A stretch of DNA of 64,000 bases from CAYWOS01 sp964459985. GTDB lineage: Bacteria > Bacillota > Clostridia > Christensenellales > Aristaeellaceae. This document shows, piece after piece, positions 17,119 through 26,275 of the stretch. Positions within the stretch are counted from its first letter, which is position 1. The number at the start of each line of letters is the position of its first letter. Position numbers and translations under genes: made by a program. The stretch spans positions 8,211-72,210 of the forward strand of contig CAYWOS010000011.1 in the NCBI GenBank assembly GCA_964459985.1, written 5' to 3'. The notes beneath the pieces were generated by a model, which ran no database searches, was not told the origin of the DNA, and saw nothing but the letters and a program-made list of their open reading frames with translations.

Positions 17119-17874
17119 ATGAAGAAGCTTGTCGCCGCGCTGTGCGCTTTGCTGATCCCGTGCCTGACCGTCGCCTCGGCGGAGACGGGCATTCGCGGTT
17201 ATCTCAAAGGGAGCGGGTATGAATACGTCCTGTTCGGCAGCTATCCGTATGAAAAGGACGGAACGGAAGCGCCCGTGCTGTGGCGCGTGCTCGCGGCGGA
17301 GGACGGGAAACTGCTGATGATGACCGAGCAGATCGTCGATACCTGTCAGGTCATCGAGGAAAGCGATCCCGTCGTGATCGAAAAGAGAACCTACCGCCGC
17401 ATCGCCGATTACAAAGAAAGCGACATGATCGCGTACATGAACGGCGCGTTCGCGGACGCGCTGACGGGCGACAGTCCGCTTCGCGCCGCGATGTGCGATT
17501 TTGAAGGCCGCGGCATCGTCTTCCCGCTTGATACGAGCGAGGTCACCGTCGTCGGGTACGGCTTCACCAAGCAGATCTGGAGCGAACAAAAAACGCGGCA
17601 GGCGACGGGCACGCCCTACGCGGTCAAGGCGCGCGGGCTGTACGTCGACGCGGGCATCGGCAAAAGCCCGTATTGGGTCGCCACCGTCAAGGCAGAGGAC
17701 GGCTATATGATGCAGATCGTCGGGTATAACGGGCATTTGAGCTGGGGCGCGTACACGCGCGTTAACGTCGGCGTCCGCCCCTGCGTGTATCTCGACGATT
17801 CGATGCTGTCCGTCGAAAGCGGCGCGGGCACCAAGGGCGATCCCTATGTCCTGACGCTCGCCGATTATCAGTAA
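17119..17874 (+). CDS. secreted DUF6273-type protein
   Basis: 251 residues. The open frame extends far upstream, but ATG 17119 follows GGGAGG and begins a clear signal peptide (MKKLVAALCALLIPCLTVASA). The mature part has the DUF6273 pattern: YVLFGSYPYEKDG.EAPVLWRVLA, LLMMTEQIVD and, near the end, VNVGVRPCVYL. Such domains occur in many secreted or membrane proteins of Clostridia; their biochemical role is not established. It heads an operon with a NAGPA-type protein 15 bp downstream. Confidence 0.8.
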   Translation: MKKLVAALCALLIPCLTVASAETGIRGYLKGSGYEYVLFGSYPYEKDGTEAPVLWRVLAAEDGKLLMMTEQIVDTCQVIEESDPVVIEKRTYRRIADYKESDMIAYMNGAFADALTGDSPLRAAMCDFEGRGIVFPLDTSEVTVVGYGFTKQIWSEQKTRQATGTPYAVKARGLYVDAGIGKSPYWVATVKAEDGYMMQIVGYNGHLSWGAYTRVNVGVRPCVYLDDSMLSVESGAGTKGDPYVLTLADYQ

Positions 17875-17888
17875 AGGGGTCCACATCC

Positions 17889-18785
17889 ATGAAAACATTT
17901 CTTCGCGTTCTGCTCCTCGTCCTGATGCTGTTCAGCCTGCTCGTCCTCGTGCCGGGCGCGACGCTCGTCGCCGAGGCGGAAACCAAGGTATACAAGCTTA
18001 CCGACGCAAAAGGGCTCGCGCCGCAAAAGGACGGGTACCTGTCCGATACCGAGTATACCGATCCCACGATTTCCATCCGGATTGAGAAAGGGCGCATGTA
18101 CGACACCAACTACATGGTCGCCTATGTGACGCTCGCCAACGCCACGCAGCTCCGCACCGAAATGGCGTCCGGCTACTACTCCGATCAAACGCTGCTGGGC
18201 AGCGGGCTTGCCAAGCGCGTCAACGCCGTGCTGGCGATCAACGGCGATTTCTTCAGCTACCGCACCGAAGGCTATACCTGCCGTCAGGGGAAAACCTACC
18301 GCAAGCGCTGCGACGGGATCAAGGATATCCTGATCATCGACGACAACGGCGATATGCATATCATCAAGCAGGCGACCAACGACGATCTCGCCGCCTTCAC
18401 AGGAACGCCGGTCAACGGCTTCACCTTCGGCCCCGGGCTGGTTATCGACGGCGTGAGGCAAACCGATTTCATCAATACCAACAACGGCCCGACCACATCG
18501 GCGCAGCGCATGTGTCTGGCGCAGACGGGCACGCTGACCTATCTGTGCATTTGCTGCGAAGGCCCCGAAGATCCCGGCTCCACCGGCATGACGCTGGAAC
18601 AGTTCAACGATCTGGTCTGCTCCTTCGAGGGCGTTCAAAACGCGTATAACCTCGACGGCGGCTCGTCGGTCACGCTGGTGTTCAAGAATAAAAAGATCAA
18701 TTCTCCCGACAACCCCAAGCGCCGCCCGCTCAGCGACATCATCTATTTTGCCACGGCGTACATCCCCGACGAGGCGGCGCAGTGA
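17889..18785 (+). CDS. phosphodiester glycosidase (NAGPA domain) family protein
   Basis: 298 residues with an N-terminal signal peptide or anchor (hydrophobic residues 5-27). The NAGPA domain is marked by AVLAINGDFFSY, TFGPGLVIDG, NNGPTTSAQRMCLAQTG and the end motif AYNLDGGSSVTLVF. Relatives hydrolyse phosphodiester-linked sugars, for example in cell-wall or teichoic polymers, outside the membrane. Its stop overlaps the next gene start, so the Lgt-like protein is translationally coupled. Confidence 0.88.
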   Translation: MKTFLRVLLLVLMLFSLLVLVPGATLVAEAETKVYKLTDAKGLAPQKDGYLSDTEYTDPTISIRIEKGRMYDTNYMVAYVTLANATQLRTEMASGYYSDQTLLGSGLAKRVNAVLAINGDFFSYRTEGYTCRQGKTYRKRCDGIKDILIIDDNGDMHIIKQATNDDLAAFTGTPVNGFTFGPGLVIDGVRQTDFINTNNGPTTSAQRMCLAQTGTLTYLCICCEGPEDPGSTGMTLEQFNDLVCSFEGVQNAYNLDGGSSVTLVFKNKKINSPDNPKRRPLSDIIYFATAYIPDEAAQ

Positions 18786-19714
18786 ACGCGCTGTTTTCCG
18801 TGTTCGGGCTTCCCGTCACGCCCTACGCGCTGGGGATCGCGCTGTCGGCGTGCGTGTGCCTGTCGCTTGCGGTCGCCGCGCTCCGGCGCACGGGACTGTC
18901 GACGGCGCATGCGCTTGATTTCGCGCTGCTCGCGCTCCCGCTCGCCTTTCTGGGCGCGCGGCTGTTCTATTGTCTGGCCAAGCTCGATATGATCCTCGCC
19001 GAGTTCGGCGCGGGCTTTTTCTTCGCGTTCACGCGCGGCGGGTACGCGCTGTGGGGCGCCGTCGGCGGCGTCGCCGCCGCCTGCCTGATCTGCGCGAAGG
19101 GAACAAAGCGCGCGTTTTCCGTGTACGGCGACGCCGTAGCGCCCTACGCCGCGCTGATGATCGCGCTTTCCCGCTTTTCGGAGCTGTTTTCGGGCGATGG
19201 CATCGGCGCGTGGATCGAAAACGAAGCGCATCAGTTCTTCCCGCTCGGCGTGACGGACGCCTACGGGGAATGGTACTACGCCGTGTTCATGCTGGAAGGC
19301 GTCGCCGCGCTGGTCATCGCGCTGATCGTCGCGCGGACGCGCGGCGCGGGGACGGGCAGGCGCACGCTCCTGTTCCTCGTCTTGTACGGCGCGTCGCAAA
19401 CGCTGTGCGAAAGCCTGCGGCAGGACGCGTACCTGCGCTTCGGCTTCGTGCGCGTGTCGCAGCTCGTCGCCGTCATCGTGCTCGCGCTCATCCTGATCAC
19501 CGCGCTGATCAAATACCGCAGATCCTTTTCCGTCCGGCGCGCCGTCCTCACCTTCGCGGTCTTTGCCGTCTGCGTCGGCGTGTGCATCGCGCTCGAGTTC
19601 GCCAAGGACAAGTCCGCCGCGCTGTCCGACGCCGCGATCTACTGCATCATGACGGTCGCCTGCGCCGGGCTGGGCGCGTCGACATGGAGCGCGGTCAGGC
19701 AGATCAAAGCATAA
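18782..19714 (+). CDS. Lgt-like polytopic membrane protein
   Basis: 310 residues with about seven to eight membrane segments, resembling prolipoprotein diacylglyceryl transferase (RGGYALWGAVGG, then a RF..LFSGDGIG...ENE segment and a late YGASQTLCESLRQDAYLRFGFVRVSQ). Several positions conserved in catalytic Lgt seem changed: the GR.GNF.N.E region reads SRFSELFSGDG and the R...E..R segment reads QTLCESLR. It may be a paralogue with another lipid-head-group or scaffold role. GTG start at 18782 overlaps the NAGPA gene stop. Confidence 0.75.
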   Translation: MNALFSVFGLPVTPYALGIALSACVCLSLAVAALRRTGLSTAHALDFALLALPLAFLGARLFYCLAKLDMILAEFGAGFFFAFTRGGYALWGAVGGVAAACLICAKGTKRAFSVYGDAVAPYAALMIALSRFSELFSGDGIGAWIENEAHQFFPLGVTDAYGEWYYAVFMLEGVAALVIALIVARTRGAGTGRRTLLFLVLYGASQTLCESLRQDAYLRFGFVRVSQLVAVIVLALILITALIKYRRSFSVRRAVLTFAVFAVCVGVCIALEFAKDKSAALSDAAIYCIMTVACAGLGASTWSAVRQIKA

Positions 19715-19734
19715 CGGTTTCACAGCATTCAAAT

Positions 19735-19760
19735 AAAGCGCCCGGAAACGGACGCTTTTT
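19735..19760. terminator. terminator between the converging operons
   Basis: Arms AAAGCG and CGCTTT with an inner CCCG/CGG pairing, followed by TT on the plus strand and T-rich sequence on the minus strand. It separates the Lgt-like gene from the convergent beta-galactosidase gene. Confidence 0.7.
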
Positions 19761-19776
19761 GATTGCTCCCGATCGA

Positions 19777-22761
19777 TCAGCGCCTGATCGGCCGCATCGT
19801 GAACTGAAGCGTCAGTTTCGCGCCGTCCGAACGGTATCGCCTGATCAATTCGGGGCCGCAGCTATGCGAGCCGACGCCCGACATCGCGCCGTCCACGCAC
19901 AAAACGGTGTCCTCCGATTCGACCAGCTCGTATGCGTGCGCTTTCGCCGCCAGTTCCTCCTGCGTATACGGCGAAAGATTAAAGGAAAAGGGGCGGTCGC
20001 TCTCGAGCGCAAGGGCAATCCCGTCGTCGCCGACGACGACGTAATCGCAGGCGTAATGGCTGCCGTTCTCCTGCGGCATCAGGTAATCCTCGTGATTCTT
20101 TCGCGCCGTCGTGCGATAGCGCCCGAGACAGGAGGCGCGATGCTTGTCGATATAGCTTTCGTACGGCCCGAAGCCGAAATATTCGCATTGATCCATGCGC
20201 TTGGGCAGGAAAAAGCGCAGCCCGAAGCGCGGAAGATACGGCGTTTCGGGATCGCGCGTCCCCGTCAGCGCCGCCTCGATCCGCCCGTCCTCAAAGATTT
20301 CATAGACCGCTTTGACGGTCAGAAACCGCGCGCGCGTGTCGCCCGCCAGCGCCATATCGCAGGTCATGAGGACGCTGTGTTCCTTTTCCCTGCACGATAC
20401 GCCGATCACGCGCGTCCGTGCGGCGTCGTAGCCCATGTTTTCCCATATCCGCCGGATATCGCGGTCGTTGTCGATCGGCGCGCGCCAGACGTTGAGCCGA
20501 ACGGGCTTTGTGATCAGCGCCGCGTTGTACGCCGCCATCTGCTCGAAATTCCCCGTCAGTTTACCGAACACATATCGGAAATCGCCGCCCTCGATCTCAT
20601 AATCGAGGTTGTTTTCGCGCACGGACAGCTTGCCCGATATCGGCATCGCCGTTCCGGGCGCGCGGACGCGGCCCTCGCGCAGCGCGATCTGATCAAACCC
20701 CAATTCGTACCCTGCGGGCAAAAGCGCCGTGGCGTTTTTGAGGAAATACGTCACCGTCAGCAGGCATTTGCCGCTCGGCGGAACATCAAGCGGAATGCCG
20801 ACCGTCGCCTGCTTATGCGGGGCGATCGAAGGCAGATCGATCACGCCGCGCGACGTTTCGTATCCGTCGCGCGTCAGCGCGTACTCCGCCGAAAGATACG
20901 CCGCCGCGTCGAGGAAATCCATGTGATTGGTCAGCGCGATCTTCAGGGGCGATTTGCCGACAAGCCGCGCGCGCATCGGCCGCGCGACGTTCTTGTACTC
21001 CTCAAAGCCGGTGTACGGCGTGCGGTCGGGATAGACCAGCCCGTCCATGCAGAAATTGCCGTCGTGGTGCTTTTCGCCGCTGTCGCCGCCGTAGGCATAC
21101 ATCGGCTTGCCCGCGCTCGTCGTGCCGCGATCGATCACATGATCGCAAAACTCCCACACAAAGGCACCGCAGAAGCGGTCATATTTCCGGATCAGCTCCT
21201 GATAATCCTCAAGGTCGCCCGGGCCGTTGCCCATGGCGTGAGCGTATTCGCACAGCACGAAGGGGCGCGTATCATCGCCTTTTTCCAGATGATCGACAAT
21301 GCCCGCCACCGAAGGGTACATCAGGCTGAACACGTCGAGCATCGAGGTATCGGGCGGCGGAGCGCCGTCGACGACGGGCGAGCCGGTGCCGCCCTCGTAA
21401 TGCACCATGCGCGAGGGGTCGTACGCCTTGATCCATTTCGCCGCTTCCGCAAGGTTGCGCCCGAAGCCGCTTTCGTTGCCCAGCGACCACATGACGACGC
21501 AGGCGCGGTTCTTGTCGCGGATCACGTTGCGCCGGTTGCGGTCGAGCACGATGTCAAGATAATCGGCGTCGTCGGTCAGCAGTGAGCGCAGCGTCTTCCA
21601 GCTTTCAGGCCGCCACGGCTGCAGATCGTTCGTGCCGTGCGTTTCCAGATCGGCTTCGGCGATCACATAAAAGCCGTACTCGTCGCACAATTCGGGCATG
21701 AAGGGCGCGTTGGGGTAATGACTGGTACGGATGGCGTTCACGTTGTGCTGCTTCATGACGATCAGATCGCGTATAAGCTGCTCGCGCGAGACGGCAAAGC
21801 CCGTCTTGGGATCGCTGTCGTGGCGGTTGACGCCCCGGAATTTGACGGGACGGCCGTTGATCCTGACGACGCCTTGATCCCATGTGATGTGACGCAGGCC
21901 CACGCGCTGCGGAATGGTCTCGCCGTTGCAGGAGAACAGGAAGGTGTACAGGTTCGGCTGCTCGGCGTTCCACAGGACGGGTTGGTCGATCGTGAAGGCA
22001 AGCGCGCCGCCCGCGCTTGCCGCCGTCAGCACGTCGCGCCCGTCCGGCGCGATCACGCGGCAGGACACCGCTTTGGGCGCGCCGATGAAATCAAGATCGA
22101 CGGCGATATCGACTTTATTCCCGACAAACGCCTGATGAATGAAGAAATCGCGCAGATGATCCTTCGGGCGCGTCAGTATGTATAACGAGCGGAAAATTCC
22201 CGACATGCGGAATTTGTCCTGATCCTCGAAATACGTGCCGACGCACCACTTGAGCACGTACAGGCGGAAGGTGTTTTCGCCGTCCACAAGATACTTGGTC
22301 AGATCAAACTCGCTCGGCGAGTGCGACACCTGCGAAAACCCGACGAACCGGCCGTTGACATAGAGGTAATAACAGGAATCGACGCCCTCGAGGTACAGGT
22401 AATACTTCATGCCCTTGTTAAGCGTCACATGCACCGCGCGCTCGTACACGCCGCAGGGGTTTTCGGTCGGCACGAAGGGCGGATCGAAAGGAATGGGATA
22501 CTGAATATTGACGTACTGGTGGCTGTCGCAGCCGACGCTCTGCCAGACGGAAGGGACGGCGATCGCGCGGTCGAACCCGATCGTTTCGGGCAGGCGTGCG
22601 AAGCTGTCGAAGTACGAAAACTTCCACATCCCGTCGAGCGGCAGCTTCCTGTCCCCGACGCGGTTGAGCGCCGCCGCCTCGCACGAGTACGGCACATAGT
22701 ACGCGCGGTTTTCCTCGGTGTTCACATGGATATGCCGCAGATCCTCGTGGTACGCCTTCAT
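19777..22761 (-). CDS. lacZ: GH2 beta-galactosidase, LacZ type
   Basis: 994 residues, near the usual 1000 of LacZ-type enzymes. N-terminal sugar-binding and immunoglobulin-like domains are followed by the TIM barrel with GVNRHDSDPKTGFAV, the acid/base WSLGNESGFGRN and the nucleophile region FVLCEYAHAMGNGPGDL, then the C-terminal small-chain domain with FGFGPYESYIDK. No signal peptide, so it should act on imported beta-galactosides in the cytoplasm. It starts only 14 bp after cysS on the same strand, with AAGGGGG as ribosome site, and shows no promoter of its own, so it may be expressed from the T-box-controlled cys transcript. Confidence 0.94.
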   Translation of the reverse strand: MKAYHEDLRHIHVNTEENRAYYVPYSCEAAALNRVGDRKLPLDGMWKFSYFDSFARLPETIGFDRAIAVPSVWQSVGCDSHQYVNIQYPIPFDPPFVPTENPCGVYERAVHVTLNKGMKYYLYLEGVDSCYYLYVNGRFVGFSQVSHSPSEFDLTKYLVDGENTFRLYVLKWCVGTYFEDQDKFRMSGIFRSLYILTRPKDHLRDFFIHQAFVGNKVDIAVDLDFIGAPKAVSCRVIAPDGRDVLTAASAGGALAFTIDQPVLWNAEQPNLYTFLFSCNGETIPQRVGLRHITWDQGVVRINGRPVKFRGVNRHDSDPKTGFAVSREQLIRDLIVMKQHNVNAIRTSHYPNAPFMPELCDEYGFYVIAEADLETHGTNDLQPWRPESWKTLRSLLTDDADYLDIVLDRNRRNVIRDKNRACVVMWSLGNESGFGRNLAEAAKWIKAYDPSRMVHYEGGTGSPVVDGAPPPDTSMLDVFSLMYPSVAGIVDHLEKGDDTRPFVLCEYAHAMGNGPGDLEDYQELIRKYDRFCGAFVWEFCDHVIDRGTTSAGKPMYAYGGDSGEKHHDGNFCMDGLVYPDRTPYTGFEEYKNVARPMRARLVGKSPLKIALTNHMDFLDAAAYLSAEYALTRDGYETSRGVIDLPSIAPHKQATVGIPLDVPPSGKCLLTVTYFLKNATALLPAGYELGFDQIALREGRVRAPGTAMPISGKLSVRENNLDYEIEGGDFRYVFGKLTGNFEQMAAYNAALITKPVRLNVWRAPIDNDRDIRRIWENMGYDAARTRVIGVSCREKEHSVLMTCDMALAGDTRARFLTVKAVYEIFEDGRIEAALTGTRDPETPYLPRFGLRFFLPKRMDQCEYFGFGPYESYIDKHRASCLGRYRTTARKNHEDYLMPQENGSHYACDYVVVGDDGIALALESDRPFSFNLSPYTQEELAAKAHAYELVESEDTVLCVDGAMSGVGSHSCGPELIRRYRSDGAKLTLQFTMRPIRR

Positions 22762-22775
22762 CGCGCGATCCCCCT

Positions 22776-24173
22776 TTACGCCTTCGTGATTTTCTGTCCC
22801 TGCGGCGTGTCCTCGATCTGATAGCCCGCCGCCTTGATCCTGTCGCGGATTTCATCGCTCTTTTTCCAGTCGCGGTTTTTACGCGCGGCGGCGCGCTCGT
22901 CGGCGAGCGATTGGATGTCGGCGGGCAGCCCTTCCTCCGCCTGACGCATGAGCAGCCCGAGCACGTCGGTGATGACTTTCATGCCGTCCAGCGCGCCCTG
23001 CACGGCCGTCTTCGCGCTGCCGCCGTCCAATGACGTATTGGCGTCGCGCACCATCTCAAACAGCGCGCCCAGCGCGTCGGCGGTGTTGAGATCGTCGTCC
23101 ATCGCGTCGTCAAAGCGCCGGACGCCCGCCTGAACGCGCGCGAGCAGCGCGGTTTCGTTCTCGCTTAATTCCCTGTCCACGGCGCGGGACAAAAGGAACA
23201 GCAGCCGGTCGCGCGCGGCGTACAGGCGGGACAAAGAGGCGTGCGCCTGCGCGATGATGTCCCGGCTGAAATTGATGGGGCTGCGGTAGTGCGCCGAGAG
23301 CATGAACATGCGGATGTCCTCGGCGTCGTATTCCTTGAGGATGTCGCGCACGGTGAAGAAATTGTGCTTGGATTTGCTCATCTTTTCGTTGTCGATATTG
23401 ATGAAGCCGTTGTGCATCCAGTACCGCACGAAAGGCTTCCCGGTAGCGCATTCGCTCTGCGCGATCTCGTTTTCGTGGTGCGGGAACAAAAGATCCTTGC
23501 CGCCGGCGTGGATATCGAAGGTATCGCCCAGATACGCGCGGCTCATGGCGCTGCACTCGATGTGCCAGCCCGGCCTGCCCATGCCCCACGGCGATTCCCA
23601 AGCCGGTTCGCCGTCCTTTTGCGCCTTCCACAGCGCGAAATCGGCGGGATTGCGTTTGCCCTCGTCCACGTCGATGCGCGCGCCCGCCTCGCGTTCCTCG
23701 GCCTCCTGTCCCGACAATTTGCCGTAGCCCGGGTCCCGGGACACGTCGAAATACACGTCGCCGCCCACGGCGTAGGCATAGCCCTTGTCAACCAGCGTCC
23801 GCACCAGATCGATGATCTGCGCCATATGCTCGGTGGCGCGCGGATGCACCGTCGCTTTTCGGATGCCGAGCCTGCCCGCGTCCTTGTAGTATTCGGCGAT
23901 GAAGCGGTCGCCCAGTTCCTTGACGGTGACGCCCTCCTCGTTCGCGCGGCGGATCATTTTATCGTCGATATCGGTGAAGTTCTGCACGTACGTCACCTCG
24001 TACCCGCGATGCTCCAGATACCTCCGCATCATGTCGAACACGATGAAGGGGCGCGCGTTGCCGATGTGAAAGTAATCGTATACCGTCGGTCCGCAGGCGT
24101 ACATGCCCACCTTGCCGGGGGTCAGGGGGATGAATTCTTCCTTTTTCCGCGTCATGCTGTTGTAAATCTGCAT
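22776..24173 (-). CDS. cysS: cysteine--tRNA ligase
   Basis: 465 residues, normal for CysRS. HIGH motif within CGPTVYDYFHIGNARPF, zinc-site residues including ECSAMS, and KMSKS in NEKMSKSKHNFF. The start is ATG 24173 (MQIYNSMTRKKE) with AAAGGAG about 6 nt upstream; a 40-codon longer frame overlaps cysE and is rejected. The gene follows cysE by 11 bp, the classical cysE-cysS arrangement, under a T-box leader that senses uncharged tRNA-Cys. Confidence 0.96.
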   Translation of the reverse strand: MQIYNSMTRKKEEFIPLTPGKVGMYACGPTVYDYFHIGNARPFIVFDMMRRYLEHRGYEVTYVQNFTDIDDKMIRRANEEGVTVKELGDRFIAEYYKDAGRLGIRKATVHPRATEHMAQIIDLVRTLVDKGYAYAVGGDVYFDVSRDPGYGKLSGQEAEEREAGARIDVDEGKRNPADFALWKAQKDGEPAWESPWGMGRPGWHIECSAMSRAYLGDTFDIHAGGKDLLFPHHENEIAQSECATGKPFVRYWMHNGFINIDNEKMSKSKHNFFTVRDILKEYDAEDIRMFMLSAHYRSPINFSRDIIAQAHASLSRLYAARDRLLFLLSRAVDRELSENETALLARVQAGVRRFDDAMDDDLNTADALGALFEMVRDANTSLDGGSAKTAVQGALDGMKVITDVLGLLMRQAEEGLPADIQSLADERAAARKNRDWKKSDEIRDRIKAAGYQIEDTPQGQKITKA

Positions 24174-24184
24174 AAGCCTCTCCT

Positions 24185-24910
24185 TTACAGTTCCGTTGAA
24201 GCGCTTTCGTTTTCCATCGCGCGAAGATCGTCGCGCTTTGCACAGTGTTCCACCGTACACTCGTCGCACCCGAGCGCCGTGGCGTACTCGCACAGCACTT
24301 TTTCAAGCGCCGTCAGGCGATGATACAGCGCCTGCATTCTATCGAGCATCGGGTCGGGCAGATCGCTGTGGTTGAGATCGACCTCGGGCGCGGGCGACGG
24401 GCGGCGCGCGATGCGCCCGGGATTGCCCACCACCGTGCAGTTGTCGGGCACGTCCTTGAGCACGATGGCGCCCGCGCCGATCTTGACGTGATGGCCGATG
24501 GTGATAGGCCCCAGCACCTTGGCGCCCGCGCCCACCGTCACGCCGTCGCCCAACGTCGGATGGCGCTTGCCGGTATCCTTGCCCGTGCCGCCCAGCGTCG
24601 CGCCCTGATACAGCGTCACGTTGTCGCCGATCACCGCCGTCTCGCCGATCACGACGCCGCTGCCGTGATCGATGAACAGTCCCTCGCCGATCACCGCGCC
24701 CGGATGGATCTCAATCCCCGTGCGATGCCGCGCGCGCGCGGAGATCAGCCGGGCCAGCAAAAAATGCTTCCGCAGGTACGCCCGGTGCGCGCGGCGGTGC
24801 CACCGGATCGCCCGGAAGCCGGGATAGCACAGGAATACCTCCAGCCGGCTGCGCACGGCGGGATCGCGCGTCATCACGGCGTCCAGATCGCGCTTCAGCG
24901 TATCGAACAT
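24185..24910 (-). CDS. cysE: serine O-acetyltransferase
   Basis: 241 residues. After an N-terminal helical region, the left-handed beta-helix hexapeptide repeats carry the family motifs IDHGSGVVIGETAVIGD, YQGATLGGTGKDTGKRHP and a late VVGNPGRI. The enzyme makes O-acetylserine, the precursor of cysteine. It has an unusually long, Cys-containing C-terminal helix (LCEYATALGCDECTVEHC) compared with the minimal enzyme. ATG 24910 is preceded by GGGGAGGGA; the longer upstream frame runs through the T-box leader and is rejected. Confidence 0.95.
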   Translation of the reverse strand: MFDTLKRDLDAVMTRDPAVRSRLEVFLCYPGFRAIRWHRRAHRAYLRKHFLLARLISARARHRTGIEIHPGAVIGEGLFIDHGSGVVIGETAVIGDNVTLYQGATLGGTGKDTGKRHPTLGDGVTVGAGAKVLGPITIGHHVKIGAGAIVLKDVPDNCTVVGNPGRIARRPSPAPEVDLNHSDLPDPMLDRMQALYHRLTALEKVLCEYATALGCDECTVEHCAKRDDLRAMENESASTEL

Positions 24911-25137
24911 GGCTCCCTCCCCATAAAAACGCGCCGTCCCTGATGCCAGAGACAGCGCTTGAAGCGGCTTCATCCACTCTGATTGCGAATGAGATTGCCT
25001 TAACGCGGCGCACGGCCCGGAATACTCGATTCCTCCGGACGACTCCGGGGCGCACGCGCCCGCCCGGCAAGGCGCGCTCACAGCCGGCGACGCGCCCTCT
25101 CTTGTGCCGAAAACCGGGTTCCCTCCCCTTCACGGTC
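24911..25137 (-). ncRNA. T-box riboswitch of the cysE-cysS operon
   Basis: The 225-nt leader shows stem I landmarks on the minus strand (AGAGAG at 25097-25102, then GGCTGTGAG), a GAGTATTCCGGGCC...CCGCGTTA middle region, a GAGTGG...GCCGC antiterminator-like box at 24964-24979 and a terminator at 24925-24958. The box is less canonical than the one upstream of valS. TGC triplets are present on the 3' side of stem I, in line with tRNA-Cys, but I cannot assign the specifier with certainty. Confidence 0.72.
24925..24958 (-). terminator. T-box leader terminator, cysE-cysS
   Basis: Minus strand: GCGCTGTCTCT / AGGGACGGCGC stem with a six-base loop, followed by a run of five T. It lies directly before the cysE ribosome site, as expected for a transcription-attenuating T-box. 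Confidence 0.75.
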
Positions 25138-25143
25138 TGAATC

Positions 25144-25173
25144 ATTATATGCCATGACGCGCGGGCTTGTCAA
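25144..25173 (-). promoter_or_regulatory. promoter of the cysE-cysS(-lacZ) transcript
   Basis: Minus-strand TTGACA (25168-25173) and TATAAT (25144-25149) with an 18-bp spacer. Confidence 0.82.
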
Positions 25174-25226
25174 TCGCAATCGGCGCGAAAATACATAATT
25201 ATCTTGCCGCGGACACAAAATTCGCC

Positions 25227-25255
25227 TTGACAAAGCCCCCGAATCCACGTATAAT
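25227..25255 (+). promoter_or_regulatory. promoter of the yceD-rpmF transcript
   Basis: TTGACA (25227-25232) and TATAAT (25250-25255) with a 17-bp spacer. It diverges from the cysE promoter. Confidence 0.85.
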
Positions 25256-25278
25256 AGCACACGGTCACGATTGGGGTG

Positions 25279-25806
25279 ATGCGCTTGTTTATGGACATTT
25301 CCGCCGCCTTAAGGGCGAATGGGGAGGAAATCCCCTTCCGTCATCGTGACGAGATTCCGCCGCAGCCGATCCTCGGCGAAACGATCACGTTCACCGACGT
25401 CGCGCTGACGGGCTTCTGCTCGGCGCAGGATCACAACCTTCGCCTTCGCGGGCAGTTTCACGCCACGGCGCACGCGCGCTGTTCGTACTGCCTCAAGACC
25501 ATGGAGTTCCCCATCAGCGTGCCGTTCGACGAGGTCTTCGCGCGCGTCACGAAATGGGACCCGCCCGAGGAGCCGACCGAAGAGGGCGAACGGCTGGTGT
25601 ACGAGGGATCGAAGGTCGATCTTTCGCATCTGGCGCTGACGCTCGCCGTGCTCGAAATGCCCATCCGCTTCCTTTGTGGAGAGGAATGCGAGGTGTTCCG
25701 GGCGGTACAGGCGGACGACGATTCCCCGAATGCTTGCCAAAAGGTGCCCGACCAGCATCCTTTTTCGGCATTGCAGCAATTGCTGACAAAGGATCAGGAG
25801 GTGTAG
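25279..25806 (+). CDS. YceD/DUF177 family protein
   Basis: About 175 residues with the DUF177 layout: an N-terminal beta region, the CSYC pair (ARCSYCLKTMEFPISVPFDEVF), and a C-terminal CGEEC...pair ending near ALQQLL. The family is linked with 23S rRNA maturation and nearly always precedes rpmF, as it does here (2 bp gap). The start could be GTG 25276, ATG 25279, TTG 25285 or ATG 25291; the promoter puts transcription at about 25262, so all are within a short leader. Confidence 0.88.
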   Translation: MRLFMDISAALRANGEEIPFRHRDEIPPQPILGETITFTDVALTGFCSAQDHNLRLRGQFHATAHARCSYCLKTMEFPISVPFDEVFARVTKWDPPEEPTEEGERLVYEGSKVDLSHLALTLAVLEMPIRFLCGEECEVFRAVQADDDSPNACQKVPDQHPFSALQQLLTKDQEV

Positions 25807-25808
25807 TT

Positions 25809-26003
25809 ATGGCTCTGCCCAAAGGAAAAGTATCAAAGGCTCGCGGCCGTTCGCGCCGTGCCAACTGGAAATTGTCCCTGCCCGCGTTCGTCGAGTGCTC
25901 CCAGTGCCACAAGATGAAGCTGGCGCACCGCGTCTGCAAGCATTGCGGCTATTATGACGGCAAGTCGGTCGTCAAAATCGACGAGGAAAAGAAGAACGCC
26001 TGA
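25809..26003 (+). CDS. rpmF: 50S ribosomal protein L32
   Basis: 64 residues, the zinc-ribbon form of L32 with CSQC and CKHC pairs and the basic N-terminus ALPKGKVSKARGRSRR. AGGAGG lies 8 nt before the ATG. It follows the YceD gene as in most bacteria. Confidence 0.97.
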   Translation: MALPKGKVSKARGRSRRANWKLSLPAFVECSQCHKMKLAHRVCKHCGYYDGKSVVKIDEEKKNA

Positions 26004-26029
26004 TCGGGCGCTCTCTTTCACGCTGAACA

Positions 26030-26262
26030 ACGCCCATTGACCGGGAGGAGTACGCCCGCGTCCCCATCAGAGAGAGCCGCCCGTCGGCTGAAAGACGGCT
26101 CGGGACGGACGCAGGCGGAAGGTCGTCCGCGAGGGCGGCGGGTGAAATCATCAGCCCGTCCGGCCGGCGCCCGCTATCGCGCCGTGAGGCGGCGTTTACG
26201 CGCCGCGAACAAAGGTGGTACCACGGATCGCTCCGTCCTTGAGGACAGGGCGATCTTTGATT
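26030..26262 (+). ncRNA. T-box riboswitch of valS
   Basis: Canonical T-box: AGTA of the specifier loop at 26049-26052, AGAGAG then GGCTGAAAGA of the stem I tip (about 26068-26095), the antiterminator box GGTGGTACCACG at 26214-26225, and an overlapping terminator stem (26226-26255) followed by TTTGATTTT. It senses uncharged tRNA-Val to control valS, which begins 21 nt after the terminator. Confidence 0.93.
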
Positions 26263-26275
26263 TTCAGGAGGAATT

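Noticed and set aside
18970..21585. 871-codon plus-strand open frame
   Set aside because: Runs out of frame through the Lgt-like gene, across a terminator and antisense to lacZ.
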